Origin: Aestuariibacter sp.
Lineage (GTDB): Bacteria > Pseudomonadota > Gammaproteobacteria > Enterobacterales > Alteromonadaceae
DNA length: 64,000 nucleotides
Direction of reading: 5' to 3'
Assembly (NCBI GenBank): GCA_017794925.1
Contig: CP051238.1
Coordinates: 62,001-126,000 of the forward strand
In this document: in pieces, positions 8,872-19,388 of the stretch
Position numbering within the stretch: the first letter of the stretch is position 1
Layout of the letters: each line of letters begins with the position of its first letter
Notes under the pieces: model-generated
Told to the model about the DNA's origin: nothing
The model's input: only the letters and a program-made list of their open reading frames with translations
Databases searched by the model: none
Program-made: the position numbers and the translations under genes

Positions 8872-9996
8872 CTACGGAATATGCTGTGTAATCGCCTCAT
8901 AGGCCGGTTTGGGCCGGCCGTTTCGGTCAAACAATAGCGGGTAGTCCGTGCGCCCGCGAATTGGCCAGTTGTTTCGCCAGGACTCTTCGTCCGTCGTTCC
9001 CCAAAACGTGACTCTATCGACACTGTCTGCATATTTCAGATACAGCGCAAACAACCCCTGGTAACGTTCTGCAAGCTGTTGCTGCTCAGCGTTCGGCAGT
9101 CCGTTTACGTAGGGGTCATAGACCGGGTGTGCAGTAAATCGTTGCGTGATGTCCGCTCCGCTAAAAGCATCGTCCGGCAAAGGTAGCACCGAAATATCCA
9201 GTTCCGTCATCGCAATGCGGACGCCGGCGTCACGCAGTGTTTTGATACTGTGCTCTATATCAGCAAGCGCAGGGTAAAATAACGAATAGTGTGCCTGCAT
9301 GCCTACCGCGTCTACCTTAATACCCGATGCCGCGAGTTGTTTGACTAACCTGATAGCACCAGCCACCTTCTCGGGCTTATACATATTGAAGTCGTTGTAA
9401 TACAGCTGCGCATTAGGATCCGCTTCCTTGGCAAAGCGAAAGGCGTGCACGTAAAAATCGTCGCCCAGAATTCGGCGCCACGGTGTATCACGCAGGCTAC
9501 CCTCTTCATTCAGCGCTTCATTCACCACATCCCAACCGTACACTTTGCCTTTGTAGCGCCCTACCAGCGTATGGATGTGTTCGCGCAGACGATCAAGCAA
9601 TATTTCCCGGCTAACAGGATTGCCTTGTGCATCCTCGAACACCCAATCGGGCGTTTGCTGATGCCAGACTAATGTATGCCCGATTACCCTGGCGTGACAC
9701 TGCTGTGCATACGCGACCAATTGATCTGCCAATGCAAAATCAAACTGACCAGGCGCAGGTTGGATATGCTGCCATTTCATGGCGTTTTCTGCCGTAAACG
9801 CATTGAACTCCCGGCACGATAGAGAGTCGGCTGACGGCAACTCTCCCATCAAATCGCGGGATTTAATCGCCGTACCAACAAGGAAGCTCTCGTTGTACAG
9901 GTCGGCTATGCCCTCCGGCACCGCCGACGCGACACCGGTTGTTACGGATAACAATGCTGCACCTAAAGCCAGTCTTTTTTTCACTGAAATCTTCAT
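8872..9996 (-). CDS. GH10 endo-1,4-beta-xylanase
   Basis: This 374-residue secreted enzyme is a glycoside hydrolase family 10 xylanase, which cuts internal beta-1,4 bonds of xylan. A signal peptide ends near residue 25 (VASAVPEG). The acid/base Glu160 lies in WDVVNEAL and the nucleophile Glu265 in MTELDIS. The substrate-binding GHTLVWHQQTPDW stretch is intact, and there is no carbohydrate-binding module. The start codon directly follows the stop of the GH3 gene (TAAATG), so the two are one operon and probably act in sequence: this enzyme makes xylo-oligosaccharides. Its stop lies five bases from the stop of the convergent CHAT gene. Confidence 0.95.
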   Translation of the reverse strand: MKISVKKRLALGAALLSVTTGVASAVPEGIADLYNESFLVGTAIKSRDLMGELPSADSLSCREFNAFTAENAMKWQHIQPAPGQFDFALADQLVAYAQQCHARVIGHTLVWHQQTPDWVFEDAQGNPVSREILLDRLREHIHTLVGRYKGKVYGWDVVNEALNEEGSLRDTPWRRILGDDFYVHAFRFAKEADPNAQLYYNDFNMYKPEKVAGAIRLVKQLAASGIKVDAVGMQAHYSLFYPALADIEHSIKTLRDAGVRIAMTELDISVLPLPDDAFSGADITQRFTAHPVYDPYVNGLPNAEQQQLAERYQGLFALYLKYADSVDRVTFWGTTDEESWRNNWPIRGRTDYPLLFDRNGRPKPAYEAITQHIP

Positions 9997-12714
9997 TTAG
10001 TTAACCATCACAACGGCTTGAGTAAGCTTCGTTTTTTCGGTAAAACCGGGCTGACCGTCGCCGACATAAACCTCTAGCTTACCCGTGTAAGGTACCTTAT
10101 TGCCCTGCTCATCAATGTAAACCAGTTCGTCTGCGGGCACAGTCAACGTGACTGACATTTGTTCGCCTGATACGACTGCGCTTCGGGTAAAGCCCTTGAG
10201 GCTTACATTCGGTGTGCGCACGGGGACATCGGGCATGTGCACGTAAAGTTGAGTAACCTGTTCAGCATCAAATTCACCGGCATTTTTAAGCGTTACCGAC
10301 ACAGACAGATCATTACCAGTAGCCAGCGATGACGGAGCCTGTAATGCGCTATATTGCATGTCGGTATAGCTCAGACCATAACCAAATGGATACAGTACAT
10401 CTCCCTCAAAATAACGGTAGGTGCGGTTGGTCATGTCGTAATCTTCAAACTGCGCAAAACCATCAAGGTTGTGATAAAAGGTTACCGGTAAACGTCCCGA
10501 CGGGCTCACGTCACCCCACAATACACGAGCCAATGCGGTACCTGTTGCTTCACCGGGGTAAAACGCCTGCACAATGGCGTCCACATGCTTGTCTTCCCAG
10601 TTTAACGCCATGGCACTACCGCTGAAATTTACCAGTACCACGGGTTTGCCCAGCTTGTACATGGCTTTAATGAGCGCTTGCTGTTCTGCAGGCAAGGCGA
10701 TGCTTGAACGATCACCATAGTTAAAGCCATCCAGCTTAACCGGCATTTCTTCGCCCTCAATACGCGGTGAGATACCTACTGCCATTACAATCACGTCGGC
10801 GTCCTTAGCGGCTTTCTTTGCTTCTGCCAATAGCTCGGTACTTGTATTTACCCAACGCAATTGCCACTCTCTTAGCAGGTTATCTGCTGTATTTGATACG
10901 GGATCCGTGGCGAAGGTATGTTTTATTTGCAAAGAATAGGGCTGGCCCGCCTTCAGTGTCACCGGGCCGTCTACCGGTTTACCATCCAGCGTGATGTCAC
11001 CGTTGCCGTCAAACAGATATTCTCCCGTCGCCTTCGGCACTAATTCCGCGCTAACGACCATGCCATAATCATCAAGCATCTTACCGCTCACCGGTGAATG
11101 CATATTACGAATCGTTAGTTCGTTTAGTATTTCCGAAACCTGAGCACTGCCAGACATAGTTGCCGGGAAGTGCGGATGAGCAAAGTTGGTCATTTTTCCG
11201 CGTTCTACCGCAAAATACTCTACGGTTGCGCCGGGTTGCAAAGTACCGTGGGCATCGCGATGGAATATCACGCTGCTATCCAGTGTTTGCCAGTGACCAT
11301 ATATATCGGCTATCAACGCACTCCCTGGTGCGTAGGTCACGTTGTCGGCCCCTATTGCATGTTCGATACCGTCGAGTACCGTCACCGGGTTTACCGGTAA
11401 GCCATTATAGTTGCCAAGCAATACGTCCTGGTTGTCACCATTAGGACCAATCACCGCCACCTTGATACCCGATTTTAGCGGCAACACCCCATTGTTTTTT
11501 AACAGAACCAGGGATTTTTCACTGGCTTTTTGTGTCATCGCCAGATGGTCAGCAGAGCCCACATTGTCCATTGGAATCGACGAATACGGCACGTTACTGT
11601 CAGGGTCAAACATGCCCAGTTTAAAGCGCGTCATGAATAGTCGCGTTACCGCTTGATCAATTAGCGATTCGTCTATAAAGCCTTTTTGCACGGCAAAGCT
11701 CAAGTTCGCAAAGCTACTGAGCGTGCCAACACCACAGTTAAGATCGGTGCCGCTCTTCACTGCCCAGGCGGCCGCCGCCGCAGGAGAGCGGGTAGAAGCA
11801 TGCGCTTTGCGATCGTAAAAATCGGCAATTGCGCCACAATCTGACATCACGTGACCATCGAACGCATATTTACCGCGCAAAATATCCTTCAATAGCATGT
11901 CCGAACCACAGGCTGGCATACCGTTCACCCGGTTGTACGCGCACATGACCGCTTCCACATCGGCATCAACAACCGCTTTTTCAAACGCCGGTAAATAGGT
12001 TTCGTAGAGATCTTTATCTGACACGACATAGTTGTCAGAGTGTCGGGTTATCTCAGGGCCATTGTGCACCGCGAAATGCTTAGCGGTAGCAGCCGTCTTC
12101 AGGTAGGTGTCATCATCGCCCTGCAGGCCATTGATAAATGCCACACCCAATTCGCCGGTTAAATAGGGATCTTCCCCATAGGTTTCCTGACCTCGACCCC
12201 AGCGAGGATCGCGGAAAATATTGATGTTGGGCGACCAGTAGGTCAACCCGGCATAGCGATAAGAAATCCCCTGTGCTTTAAACGCGTGATGTTTCGCGCG
12301 CCCCTCATCTGAGATCACCGTAGCAATGTCATTCAGAAATTCACGATCCCACATTGCCGCCATACCGATCGCTTGAGGAAATACCGTCGCTTCACCGGCC
12401 CGAGCAACGCCGTGCAGCGCCTCATTCCAATAGTCATACGCCGGTACACCTAGGCGCTCAATAGCGGGCGCATCGTTATACATTTGCGCAATTTTTTCTT
12501 CCAGCGTCATACTGTCAATCAAGGCTTTAACCCGGGTTTCCATCGGCAGTGCCGTATTCATATATTCTGGCTGCTGAACGCGTTGCTCGGCCTGACTGGC
12601 TGGAGACTGTGATTGTGAACAGCCAGACAACATCAGAGCAATGGGCAGAACAGTTATGGCGAGGCCCTTTTTAACCGCATTAGCCGTGGGCGGTACGAAC
12701 ATCATTTGTTTCAT
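9997..12714 (-). CDS. GH3 beta-glucosidase / beta-xylosidase with PA14-like insert, lipoprotein
   Basis: This 905-residue protein is a glycoside hydrolase family 3 enzyme releasing sugars from oligosaccharide ends. A lipoprotein signal ends LMLSGC, so it is probably tethered in the periplasm or outer membrane. Order: GH3 N-terminal barrel with nucleophile Asp292 (HVMSDCGAI), GH3 C-terminal domain interrupted by a PA14-like segment (about residues 450-600), and a fibronectin III-like C terminus. The start at 12714 is chosen over an upstream in-frame ATG at 12843 because AAGGTG stands eight bases before it and the lipoprotein signal begins there. Linkage to the GH10 xylanase favours xylosidase activity, but glucosidase is possible. 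Confidence 0.9.
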   Translation of the reverse strand: MKQMMFVPPTANAVKKGLAITVLPIALMLSGCSQSQSPASQAEQRVQQPEYMNTALPMETRVKALIDSMTLEEKIAQMYNDAPAIERLGVPAYDYWNEALHGVARAGEATVFPQAIGMAAMWDREFLNDIATVISDEGRAKHHAFKAQGISYRYAGLTYWSPNINIFRDPRWGRGQETYGEDPYLTGELGVAFINGLQGDDDTYLKTAATAKHFAVHNGPEITRHSDNYVVSDKDLYETYLPAFEKAVVDADVEAVMCAYNRVNGMPACGSDMLLKDILRGKYAFDGHVMSDCGAIADFYDRKAHASTRSPAAAAAWAVKSGTDLNCGVGTLSSFANLSFAVQKGFIDESLIDQAVTRLFMTRFKLGMFDPDSNVPYSSIPMDNVGSADHLAMTQKASEKSLVLLKNNGVLPLKSGIKVAVIGPNGDNQDVLLGNYNGLPVNPVTVLDGIEHAIGADNVTYAPGSALIADIYGHWQTLDSSVIFHRDAHGTLQPGATVEYFAVERGKMTNFAHPHFPATMSGSAQVSEILNELTIRNMHSPVSGKMLDDYGMVVSAELVPKATGEYLFDGNGDITLDGKPVDGPVTLKAGQPYSLQIKHTFATDPVSNTADNLLREWQLRWVNTSTELLAEAKKAAKDADVIVMAVGISPRIEGEEMPVKLDGFNYGDRSSIALPAEQQALIKAMYKLGKPVVLVNFSGSAMALNWEDKHVDAIVQAFYPGEATGTALARVLWGDVSPSGRLPVTFYHNLDGFAQFEDYDMTNRTYRYFEGDVLYPFGYGLSYTDMQYSALQAPSSLATGNDLSVSVTLKNAGEFDAEQVTQLYVHMPDVPVRTPNVSLKGFTRSAVVSGEQMSVTLTVPADELVYIDEQGNKVPYTGKLEVYVGDGQPGFTEKTKLTQAVVMVN

Positions 12715-12836
12715 ATTTGAATCACCTTGGGAAGTATGTTGGCAAGATACCTCAACCTCGGACAGGCACAATTGCCCTACGGCAAAACGTAAATAAGATG
12801 TAAAAAAACGCCATATTTTCTGACAGAAGAAACGAA

Positions 12837-12860
12837 AAGGCACGCCGAATGGCGTGCCTT
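12837..12860 (-). terminator. Terminator between the aldo/keto reductase and GH3 genes
   Basis: Perfect 10-bp arms AAGGCACGCC and GGCGTGCCTT with a four-base loop. Read on the minus strand the stem is followed by TTTTCGTTTC, so it should end the transketolase-reductase transcript before the GH3-GH10 operon. Confidence 0.8.
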
Positions 12861-12901
12861 AATGTATGATAAAACTATAAATTTTAGTGAGTCTTGCGGC
12901 C

Positions 12902-13897
12902 TTACAACCGGCAGCGAATGTGCTTTTCAATATCCGACTCGTAATAGCTGAACAACTGCTCATGAACAGCTTGGTCGACAACCGGCAGTTGGCTGACTTT
13001 TGCGTTTTGTGTTACCTGTGACGCAGAACTCGCGCCCGGAATGATCGTGGTCACAGCGTCGTGATCTAAAATCCAGCGCATGGCAAATTGCGCCATTGTC
13101 ATGCCTTCCGGAACGGACTGCTTCAGGGTATCCACTATCTCCAGCCCTTTGTCGAAAGCGATACCGCTGAAGGTCTCCCCCACACTGAAGGCTTCGCCAT
13201 CTTTGTTGTAATTGCGGTGATCGGTCGCTGCAAACGCGGTATCTTTGCTGAATTTACCGCTCAACATGCCGCTGGCAAGGGGCAATCGCACAATAATGCC
13301 AACCTGTTGAGCCAGTGCTTTATCAAACAAGACTTCAATAGGTCGCTGTCGTAGCAGGTTGAAGATAATTTGCAGTGACTGTAAGTCGCTGTGCGCCAGG
13401 CAAATCTCGGCTTCTTTGTGGGTTTCGACACTGGCACCAAAGGCCTTGATAAGGCCTTGCTGCTGTATTTCGCGGAGCCAGTCAAAAATATGCTGCTCTG
13501 CCAGCACATGTTCAGGTACACAATGCAATTGCAGCAAATCAATGCAGTCCCGTTGCAAACGATCCTGGGCGCGGCAAACACTGTCGCGCATGTCCGTTAA
13601 ACTGTACCCATCCGGATAGGTGCCCGCTGCACGCCCATACTTGGTGGCAATCACCGCCTCAGGTAAAAGCTGATTTACCAGTTTACCCAGATACGTTTCG
13701 CTGATGCCATCGCCGTAAACATCGGCGGTGTCAAAAAAGTTAATGCCGTCTTTCACAGCCTGTTCTATCACCGCCTCAGCGGTCGCAGCTGAAACTGGTC
13801 CAAAATCACCACCTAACTGCCAACAGCCCAGGCCAACTTCACTGACAGCTAATCCGGTACGGCCCAACTGTCGGGTATTCACCAATGTATTACTCAT
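12902..13897 (-). CDS. Aldo/keto reductase
   Basis: This 331-residue protein belongs to the aldo/keto reductases, NADPH-dependent enzymes that reduce aldehydes or sugars. The full tetrad is present: Asp56 and Tyr61 ([11 protein letters not shown]), Lys86 (ATKYGR) and His125 (LLQLHC). The C-terminal NADP-binding segment ([11 protein letters not shown]) is kept. No signal peptide is seen. Its start overlaps the transketolase stop by eight bases, so the two are co-transcribed and translationally coupled. Position beside transketolase and xylan enzymes hints at a sugar or aldehyde from pentose metabolism, but the substrate is not defined. Confidence 0.9.
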   Translation of the reverse strand: MSNTLVNTRQLGRTGLAVSEVGLGCWQLGGDFGPVSAATAEAVIEQAVKDGINFFDTADVYGDGISETYLGKLVNQLLPEAVIATKYGRAAGTYPDGYSLTDMRDSVCRAQDRLQRDCIDLLQLHCVPEHVLAEQHIFDWLREIQQQGLIKAFGASVETHKEAEICLAHSDLQSLQIIFNLLRQRPIEVLFDKALAQQVGIIVRLPLASGMLSGKFSKDTAFAATDHRNYNKDGEAFSVGETFSGIAFDKGLEIVDTLKQSVPEGMTMAQFAMRWILDHDAVTTIIPGASSASQVTQNAKVSQLPVVDQAVHEQLFSYYESDIEKHIRCRL

Positions 13898-15911
13898 TGT
13901 TCTCTCCGTTTGTTTTTGCCAACAACGCCTGTGCCGTGTTCACTACGTTGTCAGGGGTAAACCCAAAGTGGGTTAACAATACGCTACCCGGTGCTGATTC
14001 TCCGAATCGGTCCATCCCGATAATTGCCCCCTCTGTCCCAACGTATTTGTACCAGAAATCGGTATGTGCCGCTTCAATAGCCAGTTTTGGTATACCGGCA
14101 GGCAACACACCGGCCCGGTATTGCGCATCCTGGGTATCGAACCGTTCGGTACCTGGCATTGACACAACGCGTACCGCTATACCCTGCTCAGCCAGCATGG
14201 CAGCGGCGGTTACGGCTAAAGACACTTCCGAGCCAGTTGCAATGATGACCAACTGCGCCGTAGTATCAGTATCCACTAAGACATAGCCGCCTCGTTTAAT
14301 GTTACTTACCTGTTCGTCAGAACGGCATTGCGCCTTGGTCGACTGACGGGAAAATACCAGTGCGCTGGGTCCTTGCTGACGCATCAACGCCTGCCGCCAG
14401 GCTTCTGCAGTTTCCGTTGCATCGCAGGGTCGCCAGGTTTCAAGTTGAGGCGTCATACGCAGGTTCGCCAACTGTTCAATGGGTTGGTGAGTCGGTCCGT
14501 CCTCGCCCTGCCCGATAGAATCGTGGGTATACAAAAAGATACTCGGCACCTTCATTAGTGCAGCCATCCGTACGGCGTTGCGAGCATATTCCATGAACAT
14601 AAGGAAGGTACCGCCGTAGGGGATAAACCCACCGTGCAGTGCAATGCCGTTCATGATCGCGCTCATGCCAAACTCGCGCACGCCGTAGAATACATAATTG
14701 CCCGCAGGATCATCCTGAACCCCTTTTGCGTCTGGCCATAACGTCAGGTTTGAACCAGCTAAATCTGCCGATCCCCCCATCAGTTCGGGCAACCACCCTG
14801 CATACTTGCCGATTGCATTTTGTGACGCTTTGCGCGTCGCCATATCTACGCATTCCTGTTGGCAAGCACTTACATACTGTTCTGATTCAGCGACAAATTC
14901 GGCAGGTAGCTTTCGCTGGATTACGCGGCGGCGAAACTCTGCGGCCAACTCAGGGTAACGCGAAGCATAGTCGTCAAGTAGGGCTAACCAGTCCGATTCA
15001 TTTTGCTGCCCCTTGGGCTTTGCATCCCATTGCTCGTAGACGGCATCCGGCACTTCAAAGGGTGCATAAGGCCAGTTGAGTTGTTTACGCACCTGTTCAA
15101 TCTCATCCTCACCCAATGGCGCCCCGTGGCAGTCATGACTACCTGATTTATTCGGTGAACCAAAACCAATCGTGGTTTTACAGCAAATCAGAGTAGGTCT
15201 GGCTGTTTCTGCCTGAGCAACACTGATTGCATTGGCGATAGTCTTCGGGTCGTGTCCATCCACATCGGCAATCACCTGCCAGCCATAGGCTTCGAATCGT
15301 TTCACGGTATCGTCACTGAACCAGCCCTCTACGTGGCCATCGATAGAAATGCCATTGTCATCCCAGAAAGCGATGAGTTTACCCAGCTTCAGGGTACCGG
15401 CCAGTGAACACACCTCATGGGAGATACCTTCCATTAAACAGCCATCGCCTAAGAAACAATACGTGAAGTGATCGACAATACTAAAATCAGCGCGATTAAA
15501 TTGAGCTGCCAGGGTTTTCTCAGCTATCGCCATGCCAACCGCATTGGCAATACCTGCACCTAGCGGCCCTGTCGTCGTTTCCACGCCTGGCGTGTAACCG
15601 TATTCCGGATGCCCGGGCGTCTTAGAATGAAGTTGTCGAAATTGCTTAATATCGTCAATGCTGACCGCGTAACCGCTTAAATGCAGCAGCGAATATTGAA
15701 GCATAGATCCATGCCCATTCGACAACACAAAACGGTCCCGGTTTACCCACTCAGGGTTGGCGGGGTTATGCTGGTAAAACTGCTGCCAAAGTACAGTGGC
15801 AATATCGGCCATTCCCATAGGTGCGCCAGGATGACCCGACTTTGCACGTTGCACGGCATCAACCGTTAACATTCGAATGGCATTGGCGGCCAAAGCGTGA
15901 GTGTCAGACAT
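13890..15911 (-). CDS. tkt: Transketolase
   Basis: This 673-residue thiamine diphosphate enzyme transfers two-carbon ketol units in the pentose phosphate pathway. It has the full-length three-domain layout: N-terminal [13 protein letters not shown], ThDP/Mg motif [16 protein letters not shown], pyrimidine domain with [15 protein letters not shown] and [16 protein letters not shown], and a C-terminal domain. The start at 15911 ([13 protein letters not shown]) has GGAA seven bases upstream; a longer in-frame ATG at 16052 adds a tail unlike the family. It heads a two-gene unit with the aldo/keto reductase and precedes xylan-degrading genes, consistent with the fate of xylose, though transketolase is also a housekeeping enzyme. 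Confidence 0.95.
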   Translation of the reverse strand: MSDTHALAANAIRMLTVDAVQRAKSGHPGAPMGMADIATVLWQQFYQHNPANPEWVNRDRFVLSNGHGSMLQYSLLHLSGYAVSIDDIKQFRQLHSKTPGHPEYGYTPGVETTTGPLGAGIANAVGMAIAEKTLAAQFNRADFSIVDHFTYCFLGDGCLMEGISHEVCSLAGTLKLGKLIAFWDDNGISIDGHVEGWFSDDTVKRFEAYGWQVIADVDGHDPKTIANAISVAQAETARPTLICCKTTIGFGSPNKSGSHDCHGAPLGEDEIEQVRKQLNWPYAPFEVPDAVYEQWDAKPKGQQNESDWLALLDDYASRYPELAAEFRRRVIQRKLPAEFVAESEQYVSACQQECVDMATRKASQNAIGKYAGWLPELMGGSADLAGSNLTLWPDAKGVQDDPAGNYVFYGVREFGMSAIMNGIALHGGFIPYGGTFLMFMEYARNAVRMAALMKVPSIFLYTHDSIGQGEDGPTHQPIEQLANLRMTPQLETWRPCDATETAEAWRQALMRQQGPSALVFSRQSTKAQCRSDEQVSNIKRGGYVLVDTDTTAQLVIIATGSEVSLAVTAAAMLAEQGIAVRVVSMPGTERFDTQDAQYRAGVLPAGIPKLAIEAAHTDFWYKYVGTEGAIIGMDRFGESAPGSVLLTHFGFTPDNVVNTAQALLAKTNGENNE

Positions 15912-16126
15912 AATAAGTTCCGATAGTGAAATAGAAATATCACGTGAGGGTAAACAGCCTGTTTTAGGTCGGCAATTGCCTGACACAATTAAGTAATGCC
16001 CATATTGAAAATCGTCACACCGGGAAATTTGTGAATTTTTCGTGATTTTCACGGTACGCCGTGACTTTAGGTGTCGGCATTCGCGCTGGATTAGGCTACA
16101 CTGTGCGCACTTTTACAACTGGTAAG

Positions 16127-17035
16127 ATGACTGCTGTGAAATCTCTCTTTCATACAATAAACGGCGCATTGTCTGCGGCGCTATACGGCCTGAACACCTT
16201 CTTTTGGGTGCCATTTGTTCTTTTTCTGGCCCTGTTTAAACTCATCCCGATTCCTTTTACACAGCGTATCCTGACTTACATTCTCGATGCCTTTGCCATT
16301 GGCTGGATAAGTGTGAATAACTTTAACCAGCGTATTTTTAGCAGGACGTCTGTGCAGGTTGCCGAGAACGGCGAGTTATCCCGCAATGACTGGTTTTTAG
16401 TGATCGCCAACCATCAGTCCTGGGTGGATATTCTGGTACTGCAGCGTATTTTTAATCAGAAAATCCCGTTCCTGAAATTCTTTTTAAAGAAAGAACTTAT
16501 CTGGGTCCCTGTGCTGGGTTTAGCCTGGTGGGCCCTGGATTTTCCGTTCATGCGCCGTTACAGCAAATCGTTTCTGGCCAAGCACCCACACCTGAAAGGT
16601 AAGGACATGGAAACCACACAAAAAGCATGTGAGAAGTTTAAGTCCAAACCGGTCAGTGTGATGAACTTTGTGGAAGGCACCCGTTTTACGCCGGAAAAGC
16701 ATGCGCGCCAGAAGTCGCCATTTAAACACTTGCTCAAGCCAAAAGCCGGCGGCATTGCGTTTGTACTCAATGCAATGGGCGGTCAATTGCACAAATTAGT
16801 TGACGTTACCATTCACTACCCCCAGGGCATCCCTACCTTCTGGGACTTTGTCAGTGGTAAAGTCAATGATATTCGCGTGCAGGTAGATGTAACGCCGATT
16901 AAAAGCCTGTTTCCGGCACACATCAATATCAGTGAATACTTTGACAGCGCCGAACAACGCGCCCGTTTTCAGCAATGGCTGAACGAGCAATGGCATGCCA
17001 AGGACAACCTACTAGACAATTGGAAAGCAGTATAA
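16127..17035 (+). CDS. PlsC-type acyltransferase (YihG-like), first of a tandem pair
   Basis: This 302-residue membrane protein is of the lysophospholipid acyltransferase family that adds acyl chains to lysophosphatidic acid. The acyltransferase box NHQSWVD (HX4D) and the EGTRFTP box are intact, and two hydrophobic stretches lie near the N terminus. It resembles E. coli YihG. The start is ambiguous: ATG 16127 (used) or GTG 16136, the latter having GGTAAG at better spacing. A second acyltransferase of the same type follows five bases later, then a mechanosensitive channel, so all three probably share a transcript. Upstream is the divergent transketolase gene. Confidence 0.85.
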   Translation: MTAVKSLFHTINGALSAALYGLNTFFWVPFVLFLALFKLIPIPFTQRILTYILDAFAIGWISVNNFNQRIFSRTSVQVAENGELSRNDWFLVIANHQSWVDILVLQRIFNQKIPFLKFFLKKELIWVPVLGLAWWALDFPFMRRYSKSFLAKHPHLKGKDMETTQKACEKFKSKPVSVMNFVEGTRFTPEKHARQKSPFKHLLKPKAGGIAFVLNAMGGQLHKLVDVTIHYPQGIPTFWDFVSGKVNDIRVQVDVTPIKSLFPAHINISEYFDSAEQRARFQQWLNEQWHAKDNLLDNWKAV

Positions 17036-17039
17036 AACC

Positions 17040-17936
17040 ATGATCAGACGGTTATTCGCACCACTCATATTTTGTATCCACTTACCGTTACAACTCACCA
17101 ACCTAGCCTTCTGGGGAGCGCTTATTATCGCTCTTGGTCTGGTGAGATTTGTATTGCCAATTCCGGCAATACAACGCGCACTAGCCCCTGTAATGAATGG
17201 ATTCTTATTATGTTTTGGTAGCTGTAGCGTGTTTCTGATTCGTCTGTTCAATCCCATTACCATTACCCGCAACATCCATGGCTCGCTGAACAAACAGAGC
17301 TGGTATCTCATAGTGGCAAACCACCTGAGCTATCTCGATATCGTTCTGCTAATAGAATTTGCCAATTTTCGCATTCCGGCCCCCAAGTTTTTCCTCAAGC
17401 AAGAGTTGATTTGGATGCCGTTTGTAGGACTCGGTGCATGGGCATTAGAAATGCCGTTTATGAAGCGCTATTCTCAGCAATATCTGAAGAAGCACCCGGA
17501 AAAACGAGGTGCCGATATTGAAACCACCAAGCGCTCCTGCCAGAAGTTTCGTCATCAACCCACTACGGTAATTAACTTTGTTGAGGGCACACGTTTTACA
17601 CCGCAAAAACATGCCGCCAAAAAGAGTCCATTCCATCATCTGCTGCCTCCTAAGGCAGGTGGCATTGCCTTTACCCTGGCCACCATGGGAGAATTATTTA
17701 CACATATTCTGGATGTGTCTCTGTTGTACCCGGACAACGCCAAACACCCCATGTTGTCAATGATTTCAGGGCAAATGACCCGCATCATTATTGACGTCAA
17801 TGTGATTGAGGTGCCGCAAGAGGCGAAAGGGGATTACTACAACGACGATACCTTCAGAACCGGTTTCCAGCAATGGGTTAACAGTGTTTGGCAACGTAAG
17901 GATCAAACGATTGCCAGGTTATTATCAGGAGAATAA
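17040..17936 (+). CDS. PlsC-type acyltransferase, second of a tandem pair
   Basis: This 298-residue protein is a paralogue of the previous gene product, with the same membrane N terminus, NHLSYLD acyltransferase box, KFFLKQELIWMPFVGLGAW core and EGTRFTPQKHAAKKSPF segment. Both catalytic boxes are complete, so each copy may be active, perhaps on different acyl chains or positions. The pair probably arose by duplication in place. The gap to the first copy is five bases, and the next gene starts immediately after the stop codon. The preferred substrate cannot be told from sequence. Confidence 0.85.
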   Translation: MIRRLFAPLIFCIHLPLQLTNLAFWGALIIALGLVRFVLPIPAIQRALAPVMNGFLLCFGSCSVFLIRLFNPITITRNIHGSLNKQSWYLIVANHLSYLDIVLLIEFANFRIPAPKFFLKQELIWMPFVGLGAWALEMPFMKRYSQQYLKKHPEKRGADIETTKRSCQKFRHQPTTVINFVEGTRFTPQKHAAKKSPFHHLLPPKAGGIAFTLATMGELFTHILDVSLLYPDNAKHPMLSMISGQMTRIIIDVNVIEVPQEAKGDYYNDDTFRTGFQQWVNSVWQRKDQTIARLLSGE

Positions 17937-19208
17937 GTGCATATGCTGACCGCCGCCAGGTTTCGCGAACAATTTGTGTCAATGTTACAACACATCGATG
18001 CTGACATTGTCCTCAACAGCCCGCTGTACAATTCACTGGCACTGGCTTTTATCGCGGTGGTGGCGCTGACCTTTCATTTAGGTGGCAAGTTGTTTGTGCA
18101 TTCAGTGCTGTTACATTGGATCACCCGCTCCCCCACAGACTGGGACAATGCGCTGCGCGAACATGGCTTTTTTAACCGCCTGATCCACCTGGTTCCGGCC
18201 CTGATTGTATTTCTGTTAACGCCCATTTTGCTTACTGACGACAGTTTGCTTTACGCCGTTGTAGTCAAAGCCGCATTACTTTACTTAATGCTGGTCGCGT
18301 TGGTCTCAACCAGTGCATTGTTAAACACCGTTGAAGACTGGTACAACACCACGGAATTTGCCCAACAAGCCACCATTACCGGCTTTATTCAGGTGATAAA
18401 ACTGATCCTGGCTATTTTGTTTATCTTGTTCAGTGTGTCACTGATTGTCGACCGAAGCCCACTACTATTGTTGTCTGGTTTAACCGCCATTGCGGCAGTA
18501 CTATTACTGATTTTCCGTGACACTATACTGGGCTTTGTGGCTGGTATTCAGATAACCGCTAACCGCTTATTCAAAAACGGCGACTGGATTCAGGTAGACA
18601 AATTCAATGTTGACGGTGAAATCATTGAGCTGGGCTTAACCAACGTCAAAGTGCGAAACTGGGACAACACCATATCCACATTGCCTACATACACGCTGAC
18701 CAACGAAGCTATTAAGAACTGGCGGGGCATGCAGGAGTCAGGCGGGCGCCGTATCAAACGCGCGATCTACATCGATATGCACTCGGTAAAACTGTACGAC
18801 AATGAAAGTCTGAAGCAAGTCGCCAAAATACGTTTTATTGCGGCTTATATCGACAGCAAAATTAAAGAGTTGCAGCAATATCATCAGGACAACTCCATTG
18901 ACGAAAATGACTTGCTCAACCGCCGTGCGCTAACCAACATTGGTACCTTTCGGGCTTATCTGGAAGCTTATCTGGCCAAGCACCCGAAGATTAACCACGA
19001 CATGACATTAATGGTCAGGCAATTACCCCCCAACGAGCTGGGCTTGCCACTGGAGATCTATTGTTTCTGTAGCGATAAAGCGTGGGTGAATTATGAAAAA
19101 GTACAGGCTGATATCTTTGATCACATCATGGCCATGCTGCCGTTGTTTGAACTCAGGGCGTATCAGCGTGATTCGCATTTAGAAGCATTAACTGCGAGAA
19201 AGGAATAG
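17937..19208 (+). CDS. ybdG: YbdG/MscM-type mechanosensitive ion channel
   Basis: This 423-residue inner-membrane protein closely matches E. coli YbdG, a small-conductance MscS-family channel that opens under membrane tension. About five hydrophobic helices are followed by the MscS core: the pore-helix region LIFRDTILGFVAGIQITANRLF and the beta domain KVRNWDNTISTLPTYTL. The C-terminal half keeps family stretches such as GGRRIKRAI, NIGTFRAYL and MTLMVRQL. AGGAG at 17927-17931 serves either the GTG at 17937 or the ATG at 17943. It completes a three-gene unit with two acyltransferases, linking membrane lipid and tension functions. Confidence 0.9.
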   Translation: MHMLTAARFREQFVSMLQHIDADIVLNSPLYNSLALAFIAVVALTFHLGGKLFVHSVLLHWITRSPTDWDNALREHGFFNRLIHLVPALIVFLLTPILLTDDSLLYAVVVKAALLYLMLVALVSTSALLNTVEDWYNTTEFAQQATITGFIQVIKLILAILFILFSVSLIVDRSPLLLLSGLTAIAAVLLLIFRDTILGFVAGIQITANRLFKNGDWIQVDKFNVDGEIIELGLTNVKVRNWDNTISTLPTYTLTNEAIKNWRGMQESGGRRIKRAIYIDMHSVKLYDNESLKQVAKIRFIAAYIDSKIKELQQYHQDNSIDENDLLNRRALTNIGTFRAYLEAYLAKHPKINHDMTLMVRQLPPNELGLPLEIYCFCSDKAWVNYEKVQADIFDHIMAMLPLFELRAYQRDSHLEALTARKE

Positions 19209-19388
19209 AGTTTCATACTGGAAACATCCCTTATTGGTCAGGAGCAGTCACTAACGGGATGATAACCTAAAGGCCGCTTTGTACTTTGAGTTCAATCGAT
19301 GTCTGCATCACAGATTTAATCTCTGAGCTGGTGTTTCATAGTCTTTAGTGGACGTTTCTGCATAACCTTTTCTAATAAAAGTAACCAT

